The position numbers and the translations under genes are program-made. A DNA stretch of 64,000 nucleotides from Euclidia mi (lineage: Eukaryota; Arthropoda; Insecta; Lepidoptera; Erebidae), in the NCBI GenBank assembly GCA_944739405.2, contig OX123187.2, forward strand, positions 38,420,394-38,484,393, read 5' to 3'. The notes below the pieces were generated by a model. That model ran no database searches. It was not told where the DNA came from and saw only the letters and a program-made list of their open reading frames with translations. Below, piece after piece: positions 40,904 through 52,488 of this stretch. Each line of letters starts with the position of its first letter. Within the stretch, counting starts at the first letter, position 1.

Positions 40904-41574
40904 ATCGATATATATGTACTAAAGTACTAGATGTCGCATTCAGAACATTTACTTTGTTCAAATGCTTTGCATGAACATACCGGCAAAGCAATCTAGTGTC
41001 ACTTTGACTTTCCTGCAGTGTGGGTCCGCTTCGTTTATTGACTGTGTGGCGACGATATATCGATTAATTTGAATCAGAACTAGTATCTGTAGTAGCGTTA
41101 GTCAATATTTTTAATTATTTATGTAAATAAAAGAGTTAAATGTATCATAATACCACATTAAAATGTATTTCTTTATTTTTATGTGACGTCATTTACGATC
41201 ATAGACTAACTACTATGCAGAAATACATTGCAAGTGATTGTAGGTAAAATATATGACTAAGACCAGCCTTCGTGAAGGTATTGGTTTTAAAAGTTTTTTA
41301 GTTTGATTAATGTTATAAAACCAATTTGACGTTGTATAACACTAATTCTGTGTTCTTTTTATTTTTGGTATATTGATCGTAATAACCGTATTAACGAATA
41401 TTTCAACACTTCATCATAGTAGGTACACATTTGCAGTTATAGAAAATACGCAAAAATAATATTGAACCATGAGGCCAAAACAGATCCTGATTTCCATTAT
41501 TCGACCAATAGACAAAAAACCACAAAATTAATTGTGTTTGGTGGCAATTGAATAGTTATTAAAATATAATTTTT

Positions 41575-41645
41575 GAGCATTTGAGGACTTCAACCCGCGA
41601 CCACGTCGATACCGTACCGACTAAGCTACTCAGGCCACTTCGTCA
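41575..41645 (-). mobile_element. tRNA-like fragment
   Basis: On the minus strand box-A-like AGTAGCTTAGTCGGTAC and box-B-like CGCGGGTTGAAGTCC, spaced about 35 bp. Degraded SINE head or tRNA relic. Confidence 0.45.
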
Positions 41646-41801
41646 TAGATTTTTTTTTAATAGTTGGTTTCCTTATGGTGGAAATGGCACATAGTGCCAT
41701 CTGCCACATGTGTAGGTTTAGAACTCTGTGGTCAGCAAGGGCATCTTTACAGAATGACAAACAATCCTACCTTATATATTAGGATATGTTTAAGCAATTC
41801 T

Positions 41802-42214
41802 CATACATACATACATACATGCATATCGTCACGCCTTTTATCCCCGAAGGGGTAGGCAGAGGTGTATTTCTACACCCACTTTTCGCCAGATATACTTAAG
41901 TCCCAAGTAATAAGGGGCGAGCCTATTGCCGTACCGGGCACATTTCCAGACTCCGTGCTGCTACTGAGAATTTCGTGACAGAAAAACCCAATAGCACTGG
42001 CCGACCCAGGAATCGAACCCGGGACCTCCCGATCCCACGCGCACATTTATGCCGCGAGACCAACGAGGCAGTCGTATAGGGTTTGATGTCGAGTTTTCCG
42101 TCTCTACGCAAAGATGGTATTTGCATCGTGTTATCCCTTAGTCGCCTCTTACGACACCCACGGGAAGATAGGGAGTGGTGACACTTGTATTCTATGCCGT
42201 CAACCACACGGCCT
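41802..42214 (-). mobile_element. Long tRNA-related SINE, second copy
   Basis: Same layout as 15112-15517, including the 5' GCCGTGTGGTTGACGGCAT segment and the (TATG)n tail. Nested inside the 1.8-kb transposon. Confidence 0.87.
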
Positions 42215-43169
42215 CAATTCTCATAGTAAGATAAATATAAAGTTAAAAAATTAGAATTATTCGTGAGGCAACTAAGGCAAGTCTTGAACTTACGCCCACG
42301 AATACATTTTTCTATTTTGTAATAAAAACATCTGAATATGTTTATAGATTCTATTTTTTTACTTAAATAAACCCCCAGCAATTAATTCCTTTTATTTTCA
42401 TAAATAAACTGTTCTTATTATGTTGATGAAATATTGTACGCAGAAAACATCTCTTCTGTGATGTAAATAGTCTTTGCAAATGGCAATCAACAGCCAGGAG
42501 CGTTAGAGAACTACTGGATACTCATTGGTAAGATGCTAGGACTGGTTGTTGTTGATTGGCTATAATAATAACTAGACACTGTAAGTCATTGGCGCTGCTT
42601 GCGCCTGCGTGTTGCGCTAGTACGATTAGACGTCATACATTAGACAATTTGAACAAAATATTTATAGGGAATGCTCCGTCTATCGTTAGAGTATATGTCA
42701 ATGTTTAAAATCCTCGAATCTTCTAATCCCGTCTCTTCGCCTGCGGAGTACTTATTCCTTGAGATTGACGTCAAGGGAGCGAAAGCTGTTATTGGCGTCG
42801 TCTACTATCCCCCTACTGTCGATTATTGCTCCAGTCTCGAACCTATAGGGTTCTGGAATCTATAGGGTCACTGTATGAACATCACATCATCATGGGCGAT
42901 TTTAACACCGATCTCCTTTCTCCCACCTCTAGTCGTACCAGTAAATTCCTCGACGTCATCGAGTCAGCCAGCCTTCACGTTATGCCATTGCAGGCCACCC
43001 ACCACAATAGCACAATCTGCATTTTATTATTTAGAAACGTCATTTGTTTATGTATCTTACTCTAGAAATAATTTATAAGTGAAACTGAAATAAATATATT
43101 GGGCAAAACTGCTGTTGTAGTGCGATTTCTATATTTTTTTCTATATTCTAGGGACTATTTGAATTTAGA

Positions 43170-43352
43170 TTGTTCGCTAGAATGACCGTGAAAATGTTCG
43201 GTTCGACAAAACAAAGAACAGCGAATGCTCTTTGTTCTGTTGCAAGTGAATGCTCAGGTGAATCAGCGCCATTAGACCGAATTTCAGCCAGTCTCTACTT
43301 GGGCATATTGCAGAAGTGTGTGCGCACACAGAACGGCACTCTCATAGTCTGA
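43170..43352 (+). other. 60-codon ORF present identically in both unit copies
   Basis: MFARMTVKMFGSTKQRTANA and DRISASLYLGILQKC. No recognised domain. The identical predicted peptide occurs at 46404-46586. Probably just a stretch of the duplicated repeat unit. Confidence 0.35.
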
Positions 43353-43495
43353 TGTGATGACAATTTCGATGTGACTGAAGAAAAATTGCTGCATGAACCA
43401 ACAAATCAACTACCTTACCGAGGCAGGTGCATGTAGCAACTTCCTGACTCCGAGTTTCTATTGGATGATTCTTAATAGTAAAACACTATTTCTAT

Positions 43496-43568
43496 CACAT
43501 TTTGACTCGACCTGGTATTTGAACCCGAGATCTTATGACTCGTAGTCGCTTACACTACCGCAGGACAA
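43496..43568 (-). mobile_element. tRNA-like head of a SINE, copy A
   Basis: On the minus strand: GTCCTGCGGTAGTGTAAGCG (box A) and CTCGGGTTCAAATACC (box B). Homology between copies A and B ends exactly at this head. Confidence 0.6.
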
Positions 43569-43570
43569 CA

Positions 43571-43850
43571 AAGTCAAAGTCAAAATCGTTTATTCATCTA
43601 GGTCACAAGTTGACGCTTATGAACGTCAATTTTTTAAATCGAATAACTTAATGCTTCTACATTTACATTTACTGCCTCGTTCGCAAAGCAATAGGTAGAA
43701 TCGTCAATATTATGGAACATATGTATTTTATTTTTGTAAGGAGCTGCAACTGTTTCACATTGTACTTAATTACTTGTAAATAGTAATTAGTTACATACAT
43801 TTATACTTAAGAAATTAATGCAGTTACTAAATTAAGTGCCTTAGTTAGCC
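43571..43850. other. AT-rich LINE 3' UTR-like stretch
   Basis: CAAAGTCAAAGTCAAAATCG and GTTTATTCATCTAGGTCACA resemble the inverted 3' end of a common lepidopteran LINE. No gene. Confidence 0.4.
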
Positions 43851-43864
43851 TTCCAATGTGAATG

Positions 43865-44998
43865 GATCTTTCATAGTGAGCTCTATTCTACGAATCAATC
43901 TCTTTCATTTGATACCCATATTGAGGTATTTGTGGAAAATAAGTAATTCGCCATTTTGTGGCGGCGGCCATCTTGGATTTTTCATAGTGAGCTCTATTCT
44001 ACGAATCAAGCTCTTTCATTTGATACCCATATAGAGGTATTTGTGGAAAATAAGTAATTCGCCCTTTTGTGACGGCGGCCATTTTGGATTTTTCATAGTG
44101 AGCCCTATTCTACCAATGAAGCCCTTTCATTAGATACCCATATTGAGGTATTTGCGGAAAATATGTAATACGCCATTTTGCGGCGACAGACATAGTGAGC
44201 TCTTTTCTACGAATCAAGCCCTTTCATTTGATACCCATATTGAAGGATTTGTGGAAAATAAGTAATTTGCCATTTTGTGGCAGCGTCCATCTTGGATATT
44301 TCATAGTTGGCTGCATTCTACCAATTAAACCCTTTCATTTGATACCCCTTTTGAGTTATTTGTGGAAAATATGTAATCCGCCATTTTGCTGCGACAGCCA
44401 TCTTGGATTTTTCATAGTGAGCTCTTTTCGTCGAATCAAGCCCTTTCATTTGATACCCATATTGAGGTATTTGTGGAAAATAAATAAGACGCCATTTTGT
44501 GGCAGCGGCCATCTTAGATTTTTCATAGTGAGCTCCATTCTACCAATCAAAACCTTTCATTTGATACCCATATTGAGGTTGTTGTGAAGTAATATGTGAT
44601 TCGCCATTTTGTATCGGTGGCCATCTTGGATTTACAATCATTTAAATATTATCTTTTAATCTCGATGACAATATGAGTGTATACCAAATATCAGATTAAT
44701 CATCAGGAAGGGGGTAAAATTCCAATTACTAAATTTGACCCAAGCAAACAAATAAAGATAATACAGGATTTTTGCCGACTTAGTTGATACTTTTCCTTAT
44801 AGTATGGCAACATTATACATTTTTTTTATAAATTGTAGCCTATGTGTTATTCTGATGTATTAACTATATTACTGTAAAGTTTCATCCAAATCCGTTCAGT
44901 AGTTTTTGCGTGAAAGAGTAACAAACATCAATCCATCCATCCATCCATCTATACATACATCTTCACAAACTTTCACATTTATAATATTAGTAGGATAC
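43865..44998 (-). mobile_element. Helitron-like element carrying a 111-112-bp minisatellite
   Basis: On the minus strand it starts TCCTACTAATATTATAAATG, then TGAAAGTTTGTGAAGATG, a (GATG)n run and GGATTTGGATGAAACTTTAC. It continues into about seven tandem units of 111-112 bp (43865-44635), each containing GGCCATCTTGGATTTTTCAT, AGTGAGCTCTATTCTACGAA and TTTCATTTGATACCCATATT. The second copy is at 59710-60930 in the opposite orientation. The TC start is Helitron-like. One unit (near 44190) has lost about 20 bp. Confidence 0.8.
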
Positions 44999-45019
44999 AT
45001 AGAAATCGCGCTACAATGG

Positions 45020-46835
45020 CGGTTAAACCCAATATATTTACTTTACTTTGACTTATGATTTTAATCTAGGGAAGAATCTTCGTAGTTTGTCACTAATTTT
45101 AACTTGGCTAGTGATGGGCTATTTCAGAATAAATATCGATAAAAGATCGATAATGTTTACAATAGATCCTTAGATTTGGTTAACTCAGAATTAATTTAAA
45201 TAGAATTTTGATAAACTCTAGATTTCGATAAATACATTTGAACGTAGGAACAGACACTTGTGTGACTTACTAAATCTTTTCAAATTAAAATCTGAATTTT
45301 ATTATTTAGAAACGTCATTTGTTTATGTACCTTACTAGAGAAATAATTCATAAGTAACTGAAGTAAATATATTAAGTAAAACTGCTGTTTTAGTGCGATT
45401 TCTATATTTTTTCTATATGCTACGGACTATTTAATTTATTTATTTTTTGTGAGCTGGCGGGTGGTGCTGGGTATTGCATTGTAGTTAAGTTTGTTATTAA
45501 GGTAGTTTAACTTTGACTAAATTATTATAATATTAATATATTTATTTTATTTATTATATATATTTTTATCTATGTATTATCTATGTATGCCATCGATGAT
45601 ACATACTGGTCTGCCGACGAATCACCTGCTTCTTCCGACAATGACAGTTTCTCATCTGCTGACGGTGCTTTGAGTGATGGCTTACAACTTATGTTTGCCC
45701 ATAATTGTCGAATAGCGTTGAACATTTGTCACCTAAATGCTCAAAGCATACCGAGCCACTTCAGTGACTTACTGGATCTTGTGTCGGATGTCAATGTACA
45801 TGCCATCCTGATTTCAGAGAGTTGGCTCAAATTTACTCTTCTTTCAACTTCTTTCTATCTCTCCGGCTTCATTTTAATACGCAATGACCGAGTCGGGAGG
45901 AGAGGGGGTGGAGTTGCAATCTATCGCCGCAGTTCTTTTCCATTTAAAATCCTCGAATCTACTAATCCCGTCTCTTCGCCTGCGGAGTACTTATTCCTTG
46001 AGGTTCACGTCAAGGGAGCAAAAAGCTGTTATTGGCGTCGTCTACTGTCCCTCTTCTGTCGATTATTGCTCCAGTCTTGAACCGATTCTGGAATCTATAG
46101 GGTCACTGTATGAACATCACATCATCATGGGCGATTTTAACACCGATCTCCTTTCTCCCACGTCTAGTCGTACCAGTAAACTCCTCGACGTCATTGAGTC
46201 AGCCAGGATTCACGTTATGCCATTGCAGGCCAGCCACCACAATAGCACAATCTGCATTTTATTATTTAGAAACGTGATTTGTTTATGTATCTTACTCTAG
46301 AAATAATTTATAAGTGAAACTGAAATAAATATATTGGGCAAAACTGCTGTTGTAGTGCGATTTCTATATTTTTTCTATATTCTAGGGACTATTTGAATTT
46401 AGATTGTTCGCTAGAATGACCGTGAAAATGTTCGGTTCGACAAAACAAAGAACAGCGAATGCTCTTTGTTCTGTTGCAAGTGAATGCTCAGGTGAATCAG
46501 CGCCATTAGACCGAATTTCAGCCAGTCTCTACTTGGGCATATTGCAGAAGTGTGTGCGCACACAGAACGGCACTCTCATAGTCTGATGTGATGACAATTT
46601 CGATGTGACTGATGAAAAATTGCTGCATGAAGCAACAAATCAACTACCTTACCGAGGCAGGTGCATGTAGCAACCACAGAGTACATTAAATAATACTGAG
46701 GCAGCAACTTCCTGACTCCGAGTTTCTATTAGATGATTCTTAATATTAAAACTCTATTTCTATCACATTTTGACTCGATCCGGTATTTGAACCCGAGACC
46801 TTATGATTTGCAGTCGGTTACACTACCGCAGGACA
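45020..46835 (+). repeat. LINE-containing unit, copy B, uninterrupted
   Basis: Parallels copy A (39980-40903 plus 42704-43570). Includes the 150-bp direct repeats (about 45297-45440 and 46254-46400), the endonuclease fragment, the 60-codon ORF and the inverted tRNA-like head (46756-46834). Copy B has an extra 34 bp near 46675-46708 bounded by GCAAC. Confidence 0.88.
45583..46290 (+). pseudogene. LINE endonuclease fragment, copy B
   Basis: The first frame (45583-46080) reads MYAIDDTYWSADESPASSDN, LNICHLNAQSIPSHFSD, HAILISESWLKFTLLSTSF, RVGRRGGGVAIYRRSSFPF and ends after an extra A in an AAAAA run near 46020. The second frame (to 46300) continues AVIGVVYCPSSVDYCSSL and HHIIMGDFNTDLLSPTSS. It is therefore a one-base frameshift of an APE-type endonuclease, truncated before its C-terminal motifs. 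No RT follows. Confidence 0.86.
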
Positions 46836-47370
46836 ACAGATGCAGTCACCGGCAATATAACCATCATGTCCAGTGAACCATATTATACGATCCCCATTGC
46901 TAAAATGCTTTGCATCACGTTTACCCGTACATGTACAAGGTGACGGTTAATGCGACCTATTCCTTCACGGAAGTTTAAGAGGTCCTAAGTGACGGAACTT
47001 TCCATTTTTGGTGATAAAAATAAATTGAATTTATTAAAAAAAAATATTGACTATACATTACGTACAAATCAATTAAAAATATCAAGGGTTCTTTACCTTT
47101 TAAAAAAAGAACAAAAGTAGTCTACTTTTGTAATAAAAATAAACGACTACGTTAAAAACAACCGACTTCAAAAACGGAAAAGTGAAAAATAATAAAGATT
47201 TAACATTAATTAAATACTACCTATTATTTATATGTGCTACTTACTTATAGGTTTGAAGTCGGTGCCAAGTCTTAAACAAATAATAATATTTTAATCACTT
47301 AAATGAATACGAGCAAATTAATACAATGAAATGACTACTATAAAGATAAAGATGCATAAATAAACCTAGG
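46836..47370. other. Gene-free stretch
   Basis: No gene. Contains a 10-bp hairpin (47111-47131, one-base loop) and a small inverted pair AACCGACTTCAAA / TTTGAAGTCGGT (about 47158-47266), typical of a short lepidopteran MITE-like repeat. Confidence 0.45.
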
Positions 47371-47606
47371 GTGCATAGGGTTCCCACCAAGAACTTAGGG
47401 TCCCAAGCCAACTTCACCTGCAAGTGGTGCACCTGCCGATCAACGGACGAGGCTCTGGCAAACAAAATATCCCGATAAGCGGCAATAGGCTCGCCACCTA
47501 TTGCGTGGGATCAAAACACTGGCGAAAAGTGGGCGTTTAATATGCCTCTGCCTACCCCTTCGGGGAAACAGGCGTGAGTCTATGTATGTATGTATGTATG
47601 TATGTA
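47371..47606 (+). mobile_element. SINE, GGTTCCCACCAAGAG family, with TATG tail
   Basis: TAGGGTTCCCACCAAGAACT, CAAGTGGTGCACCTGCCGAT, CTCGCCACCTATTGCGTGGG, CCTACCCCTTCGGGGAAACA, then a (TATG)n microsatellite tail (47581-47606). Most complete copy of the three. Confidence 0.86.
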
Positions 47607-47696
47607 AATAAACCTAATAAAGAGCAATTTGATCTTAATATTATAAGCAGCTTCAGGTAATACGGAGAATAATGAAAAAAATGAATACGAAAATGT

Positions 47697-48235
47697 ATTG
47701 AACAGCCTGGGTCACTGGGTTGCAGATAATTTATGTGATGACATAGATGTGGAAAGAGAACGTAGGGCATTGTCGGTAAGATGCAATATGGTGGCTCGCA
47801 GGTTCGCACGTTGTACGGCACCAGTAAAAATAACGTTGTTTAGGTCATTCTGCCAGACCTTTTACTCGTGCAGCCTGTGGGTTACATATACGCAAAAGAC
47901 CTACAATGCCCTACGAGTCCAGTACAATAACGGCTTTAGGGTACTGTTGGGGCTGCCCCGGTTCTGTAGCGCGTCAGGGATGTTCGCAGGTGCACACATA
48001 GACGACTACTATGCAATCATGCGCAAAAGAACTGCATCCCTGATGCGCTGGGTGCGGGATAGCGCCAATAGTCTCCTAGCTGTTATAGCCGCAGACATGA
48101 GTGGCAACTTATGGAAACACTGGCTTAACGGTCATAAGTCAGTTGCACGTTCTTTTTTCTAATTAAACTTGTTGATTGTACTTAATGAATATGTTTTAAG
48201 GAAACGAAATAAATGATTATTATTATTATTATTAT
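47697..48235 (+). pseudogene. LINE ORF2 C-terminal fragment with (ATT)n tail
   Basis: A 154-codon open frame: SLGHWVADNLCDDIDVERER, CNMVARRFARCTAPVKITLF, SFCQTFYSCSLWVTYTQ, GFRVLLGLPRFCSASGMFAG, ending SVARSFF. This is a recurrent insect LINE C-terminal block following RT. It is followed by an (ATT)n tail (48218-48235). It is 5'-truncated. Confidence 0.8.
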
Positions 48236-48284
48236 AAGTAGGATTAACATTATAATGTACAACAAAATAAAACGAATTATAATT

Positions 48285-48649
48285 ATATAACTAAACTATT
48301 CTAAACTATAAAAAAGCAAAAGTATGAAAAGAAAAGTAAATAAAATATAGTAAAAAATTAAATTCCTCCGCAACGCTGTCGAGCGGTAGCAAGCCCAGAA
48401 GGCTGGCAGCATTGCCACGTTGAATGGCAGTGCTTATTCTCTCAGCGAGATATAAACCATCCCTCTGCTCACGGGAGGCATCGATCAGCCTTCTGGCGAT
48501 TTCTTTGTATAATGCGCGTGCACTAGGGCCCCATGGCCCCAGCGTTTCGACTCCAAACGGCTCAAAAACGTTATTACCAGCCAGGTTTCCGTATTTGCGC
48601 CGTTTGAGGGTTTCCGCCGATGCAGCAGCAGCGCCAGCATCATGAAATA
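48285..48649 (-). pseudogene. RT-element C-terminal fragment
   Basis: On the minus strand an open stretch without ATG start reads ASAETLKRRKYGNLAGNNVF, FGVETLGPWGPSARALYKEI and YLAERISTAIQRGNAASLLG. The LGPWGP and IQRGNAASLLG words are typical of the C-termini of a widespread group of animal retrotransposon polymerases (recalled). Only about 100 residues remain. Confidence 0.65.
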
Positions 48650-48705
48650 TTATTTAAATATTTCGAATAAAAATTAGAAAACTCTAGAAACTTCAAAAAG
48701 GAATG

Positions 48706-48963
48706 GACAGACTGCCTCGTTAGTCTCGCGGCATATATGTGCGCGTGGGATTGGGAGGTCTCGGGTTCGATTCCCGGGTCGGGCAAAGTGTTATTGGGTT
48801 TTCCGTTAGGAATTTTCAGTAGCAGCACGGAGTCTGGTAATGTGCCCGGTACGGCAATAGGCTCACCCCCTATTACGTGGGACCTAAAAATTCATGGGAA
48901 ATGTGGGTGTAATATTACACCTCTGCCTAACCCTTTAGGGATACAGGCGTGAGTCTATAAAAA
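48706..48963 (+). mobile_element. tRNA-derived SINE, complete
   Basis: CTGCCTCGTTAGTCTCGCGG head, GGTCTCGGGTTCGATTCCCG (box B), GTTATTGGGTTTTCCGTTAG, GTACGGCAATAGGCTC, ATACAGGCGTGAGTCTATAA and an A-rich end. Good reference copy for this family. Confidence 0.88.
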
Positions 48964-49084
48964 AAAAATGTCAGACATCGGGTGTCTGGTTTTGTATACC
49001 TACGTATTTAAATTGGATGACAATGAAAAGTTATTATGACGTAGAATGAAAAGTTATTATGACAGAACTTATGTATCCCGATGA

Positions 49085-49460
49085 TAGTATATATGAACGA
49101 GGACGACGGACGACGGACGACGGACGACGGGCGACGAGCGACGGGCGACGAGCGACGAGCGACGGGCGACGATTGATGAGCAACGGGAGACGGGCGACGA
49201 ACAATGGGTGACGACGACGGACGACGATGGTTGGCGGACGATGGACGACGGGCGACGGACAAAGAGCGACGGTGACGACGGGCGACAACGACGACGACGG
49301 ACGGCGGACGACGACGGGCGAACGGACAATGGGCGACGAGCGAACCCGACGATGACAGGTAAAGGGCGACGACGACGATGCCGGGCGACGACAACGTACG
49401 ACGATGGGCGATAGACGATGGACGACGGGCAACAACTACAATGACGGGAGATGGACGACG
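49085..49460. repeat. GACGACGG minisatellite
   Basis: About 375 bp of degenerate 7-10-bp units (ACGACGG, GCGACGG, GCGACGA, GCGACGACG). All long ORFs across it on both strands are artefacts of the repeat. Strong purine/CG skew (G+A on the plus strand). Confidence 0.95.
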
Positions 49461-51654
49461 GTTTTTAAGAATCGAAATTTTATTTTTAGACTGATACATG
49501 AATACTAACAAATAATACAGTTAATTAAAACACTTTATAAATTTTGAATTATTTTATTTATTGCCCTCGGAATATTACAGTTTTGTTCAAGTGTGTTCGT
49601 AATGTTTCCCTATCTAATTTTAACAATTTGCTCTCATGTTATAATCTGAGATCAAAATAAGTTTCAATTACAGTTTTCATAAGAAGATATCTATGACTGT
49701 CTAAGGGGTCTTGATCTAAAACATGATTTTGTAAGTTTTGAAACAGCGACTGCACGTTACGTAGAACTTTTTACACACATTTAGCAAAAATGAGATGCGT
49801 CATTATTTTATTCTTCATGTTTTCTCTGAAAAATCTCTCAGCATTACAACATAACGTAATAACGTCATTAGATGGATATGTGAGATAGCCTTTATTTGTT
49901 TTTGAATAGTCTTTTTTGACTATCAATGAATTGTACAATGTTTCAGAAGGTAACGTTGACATTAAACTTTGTACGCAAATATCACATGTTCACACTGAAA
50001 AACGTTTCTAAGTGGTCTTGCGACAATTTATACACAGGAAGGAATTTTAAGTGGTCTTTTTCTATGTAACTGACGTACAACCATTTCAGCGAAATAATGT
50101 TGTTTAAAAAACCCAAAAAACCTAGACGTCTCTGCGTATTTATTACAAATCTACCATCTTCACATTTGAGTGATTGAAAATATTCGTAAACTTCGTCTAT
50201 TTTGCAAAAGACATCCGTTTTATTATTCAGACAAAGAGGATTTTTAAACGTGTAGTTGTTCAAATTTCTTTAATTGAAAATATCAAAAATATCATTGACA
50301 TGGTGAAGAAACTGCACTGTTGCCTCAGAATCCTGAAATTCACCAAAACAAAGATCCTTATTACAAACATCAATGGCAACACCTACTGACCTGCTTAGCA
50401 ATTGGGCAGCTAGTCTGACTTTCATCTTTTGAGTTCGGAAATCAATGTGTTGTGCTGAAAGTCTATTTGCGAGATGAAGACCTTCGCTTTTTTGTAAATA
50501 CTGCAAATGTTCCACAAATTTGAAATCAATTTTTCGCCCCAAATTGTCATAAAATATTTTGTGGTCAGCAAAACAATTCCTAATTAGTTTAATTAAGTGA
50601 CATGGATCAAACAAAATATTGTACTTTCTTTCATTGTAGATAAAATATGGCTTATAAGGTGGTTTAAGTAGAGATGCACCAAGTGATTGAGCCATAGTAA
50701 GATTAGATGCGATACCGTCAAATGTTATAGCACAAACTTCACAATTTGTATCTTTTAATAAATCGAGACATATTTTTAATAATCTTGATTTTTCACTAGC
50801 TGTGAAGCTTTTAGCTGGAAAAAAACTAACAGGCAATTTCCAGTAGCCATTTACAGCGACTACCATAAAAACAAGGACTTTTTTAGCTACTTCTATCTCG
50901 TCACCACACAAATCGTTTCCTACATTTACATACCCATAGTGTTTTTTACCCACAAATTCTCTCTTCTCTTATTTTGATTTCATCAAAAGTCAAGTTAACG
51001 TAAATCGGTTTGTTTTTAGCAATTTCTGATATCGTGTTGAGTGATTCTTTTGTAAACCCTGGCTCGCAATTTAAACGGGAATACCATTTTTGCAGAGAAT
51101 TAACATGTGGTAAACTTAAGTCAAATTTATCTCTAATGTAAACATAACTCCTAGGACTGTAAAAATGTATAGTTAAAGCCAATTTCTTAAGCTCTTCGTC
51201 GTACTCAGCCGTGCGACTGATTTTTCCTGTGGCTCTTCCATTTACCCTATTTACTAATTTTTGCAGTAATTTTTTGCGGCACGCGACCTCAACATCATTG
51301 CGATGATTTTCAAGCCCTGGCCTGTCTTTTAATTCTTTGACAACCTCTTGTAAAGTAAGAATGCGTTTAGTCATCTTTTTGGCTTTTTCCTTTAAATTTC
51401 TTAAAACCCTATTTTTTTCTGCAATTTTTCGTTTCAGACGTGAATTACGGTCCATCATTTTTTTTTCCTTGGAGTCAGTACTAGGTTTGACGGCCCAGGG
51501 GTCGGTTCAGCAGGCGCGAATGGAGTCACTATCTCTGGAGAAAGTGTAATGTCCCTGTTGACATACGAAGACACCGGTCTTCTTCGTGGCAGTTGAATCT
51601 ATAAACAAATAGTGTAAATTGTACACCACATACTATAATTACACGCTCCCATTT

Positions 51655-51893
51655 ATTTAATACTAGAGAACGCCAGCAGCTACGCCTGCATTTTTTTTTA
51701 ATTTACCCGTTTTGGCCGATCCCGTGGGAATTTCGGGAAATCCCTTCTTAGTGCACCCCTACGGTCCCCAAGGAACATACATGCCAAATTTCAGCTTCCT
51801 GCGCCCAATTTCAGCTTCCTGCGCCCAATAGTTTCGGCTGTAGCGTGTCTGTCAGTCAGTCAGTAACGCAAGGATTTTATATATTAAGATTAG
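51655..51893 (-). mobile_element. Helitron-like short element in P-like intron
   Basis: Minus-strand copy of the 13487-13696 family, with a duplicated 20-bp piece (GCGCCCAATTTCAGCTTCCT twice on the plus strand near 51800-51825). Inserted in the second intron of the transposase gene. Confidence 0.8.
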
Positions 51894-51925
51894 CTAGCGA
51901 GTCAGATTCCAAGAATAATACTTAC

Positions 51926-52100
51926 AGGTACAAATAATGTAGGTATCGTGTCTTTCATTAGTACACGGCGATGTTTTCTTTGTATGAAACATTTACCGTC
52001 AAAATGTTTACTACAGACTGTGGAGTTCGTACTAGGAGTCCAATTTGGTCTGTTTATAGTCCACATCCATTTTTCAAACAATGCCGAATTGCGTGGCAAC
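51926..52100 (-). CDS. P-like transposase exon 2 (THAP second half)
   Basis: Acceptor TTTTTCTAG, donor GTAAGT. Codes for the second zinc pair (VCSKHF, C-x2-H) and TIPTLFVP, the AVPTIF-like box that ends THAP domains. Undamaged. Confidence 0.88.
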
Positions 52101-52488
52101 CTAGAAAAATATCACATACTCTATTACCAAAGTTTTAATACTTTTAGGTACTTAAATAACGACTACTTAATGTGAAAAATATGTTATTTTAACATAACTT
52201 GACTAAATAACTTGTATTTGTGTCATGATGTGAAGTAACTTAAAAAAAAAATCAAGTTTTTATCGATAACTACTCGTGACACGTCATCACTTTGTCAAGC
52301 ACTAGCGTAACCAAACGACTAACAATTTTACAATTTTTTTCCGCAAATTCTATTTAAAATAACGAAATATACTCAGATATATAAATGGAAAGCATGATAC
52401 TATTAAAAAACTCTCTTTCTGAGCCGATTACTAGCCGAATGTTCGCATAATAAGATTTAAAAAATTCCAATGACAAAATCGTATTTAC

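Larger units (their letters stand above)
40904..42703. mobile_element. 1.8-kb non-autonomous DNA transposon with 9-bp TSD
   Basis: Flanked by TTTAAAATC (40895-40903 and 42704-42712); copy B at 45950 shows the uninterrupted site. The ends are imperfect inverted repeats: ATATATGTACTAAAG...GCATTC...TTTGTTCAAAT at the left mirrors TTTGAACAAAA...GAATGC...TATATGTC at the right. TSD of 8-9 bp suggests Mutator/Merlin/hAT-like, class undecided. No transposase. It carries a minus-strand long SINE (41802-42214) and a tRNA-like fragment near 41580-41640. Confidence 0.8.
40550..43015 (+). pseudogene. LINE endonuclease (APE-type) fragment, copy A, split
   Basis: Encodes an acidic N-terminus (SADESPASSDNDSFSSADGA), then the first half of an APE-type endonuclease: MNICHLNAQSIPSHFSD, HAILISESWLKPTLLSTSF, LIRNDRVGRRGGGVAIYLR. 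After the inserted element (40904-42703) come VIGVVYYPPTVDYCSSL and HHIIMGDFNTDL, containing the GDFN catalytic motif. It ends abruptly after STICILLFRN; RT is missing. Also carries frame shifts near 42850. Role in family: nicking target DNA. Confidence 0.85.
42704..43570 (+). repeat. LINE-containing unit, copy A, second part
   Basis: Continues copy A to the inverted tRNA-like head at 43496-43568, matching 45956-46835 in copy B. Includes a 150-bp segment (about 43020-43165) directly repeated from about 40250-40395. Confidence 0.85.

Noticed and set aside
49008..49511. Long ORFs on both strands (Arg/Ser/Pro-rich)
   Set aside because: They are translations of the GACGACGG minisatellite in different frames, with no unique sequence.
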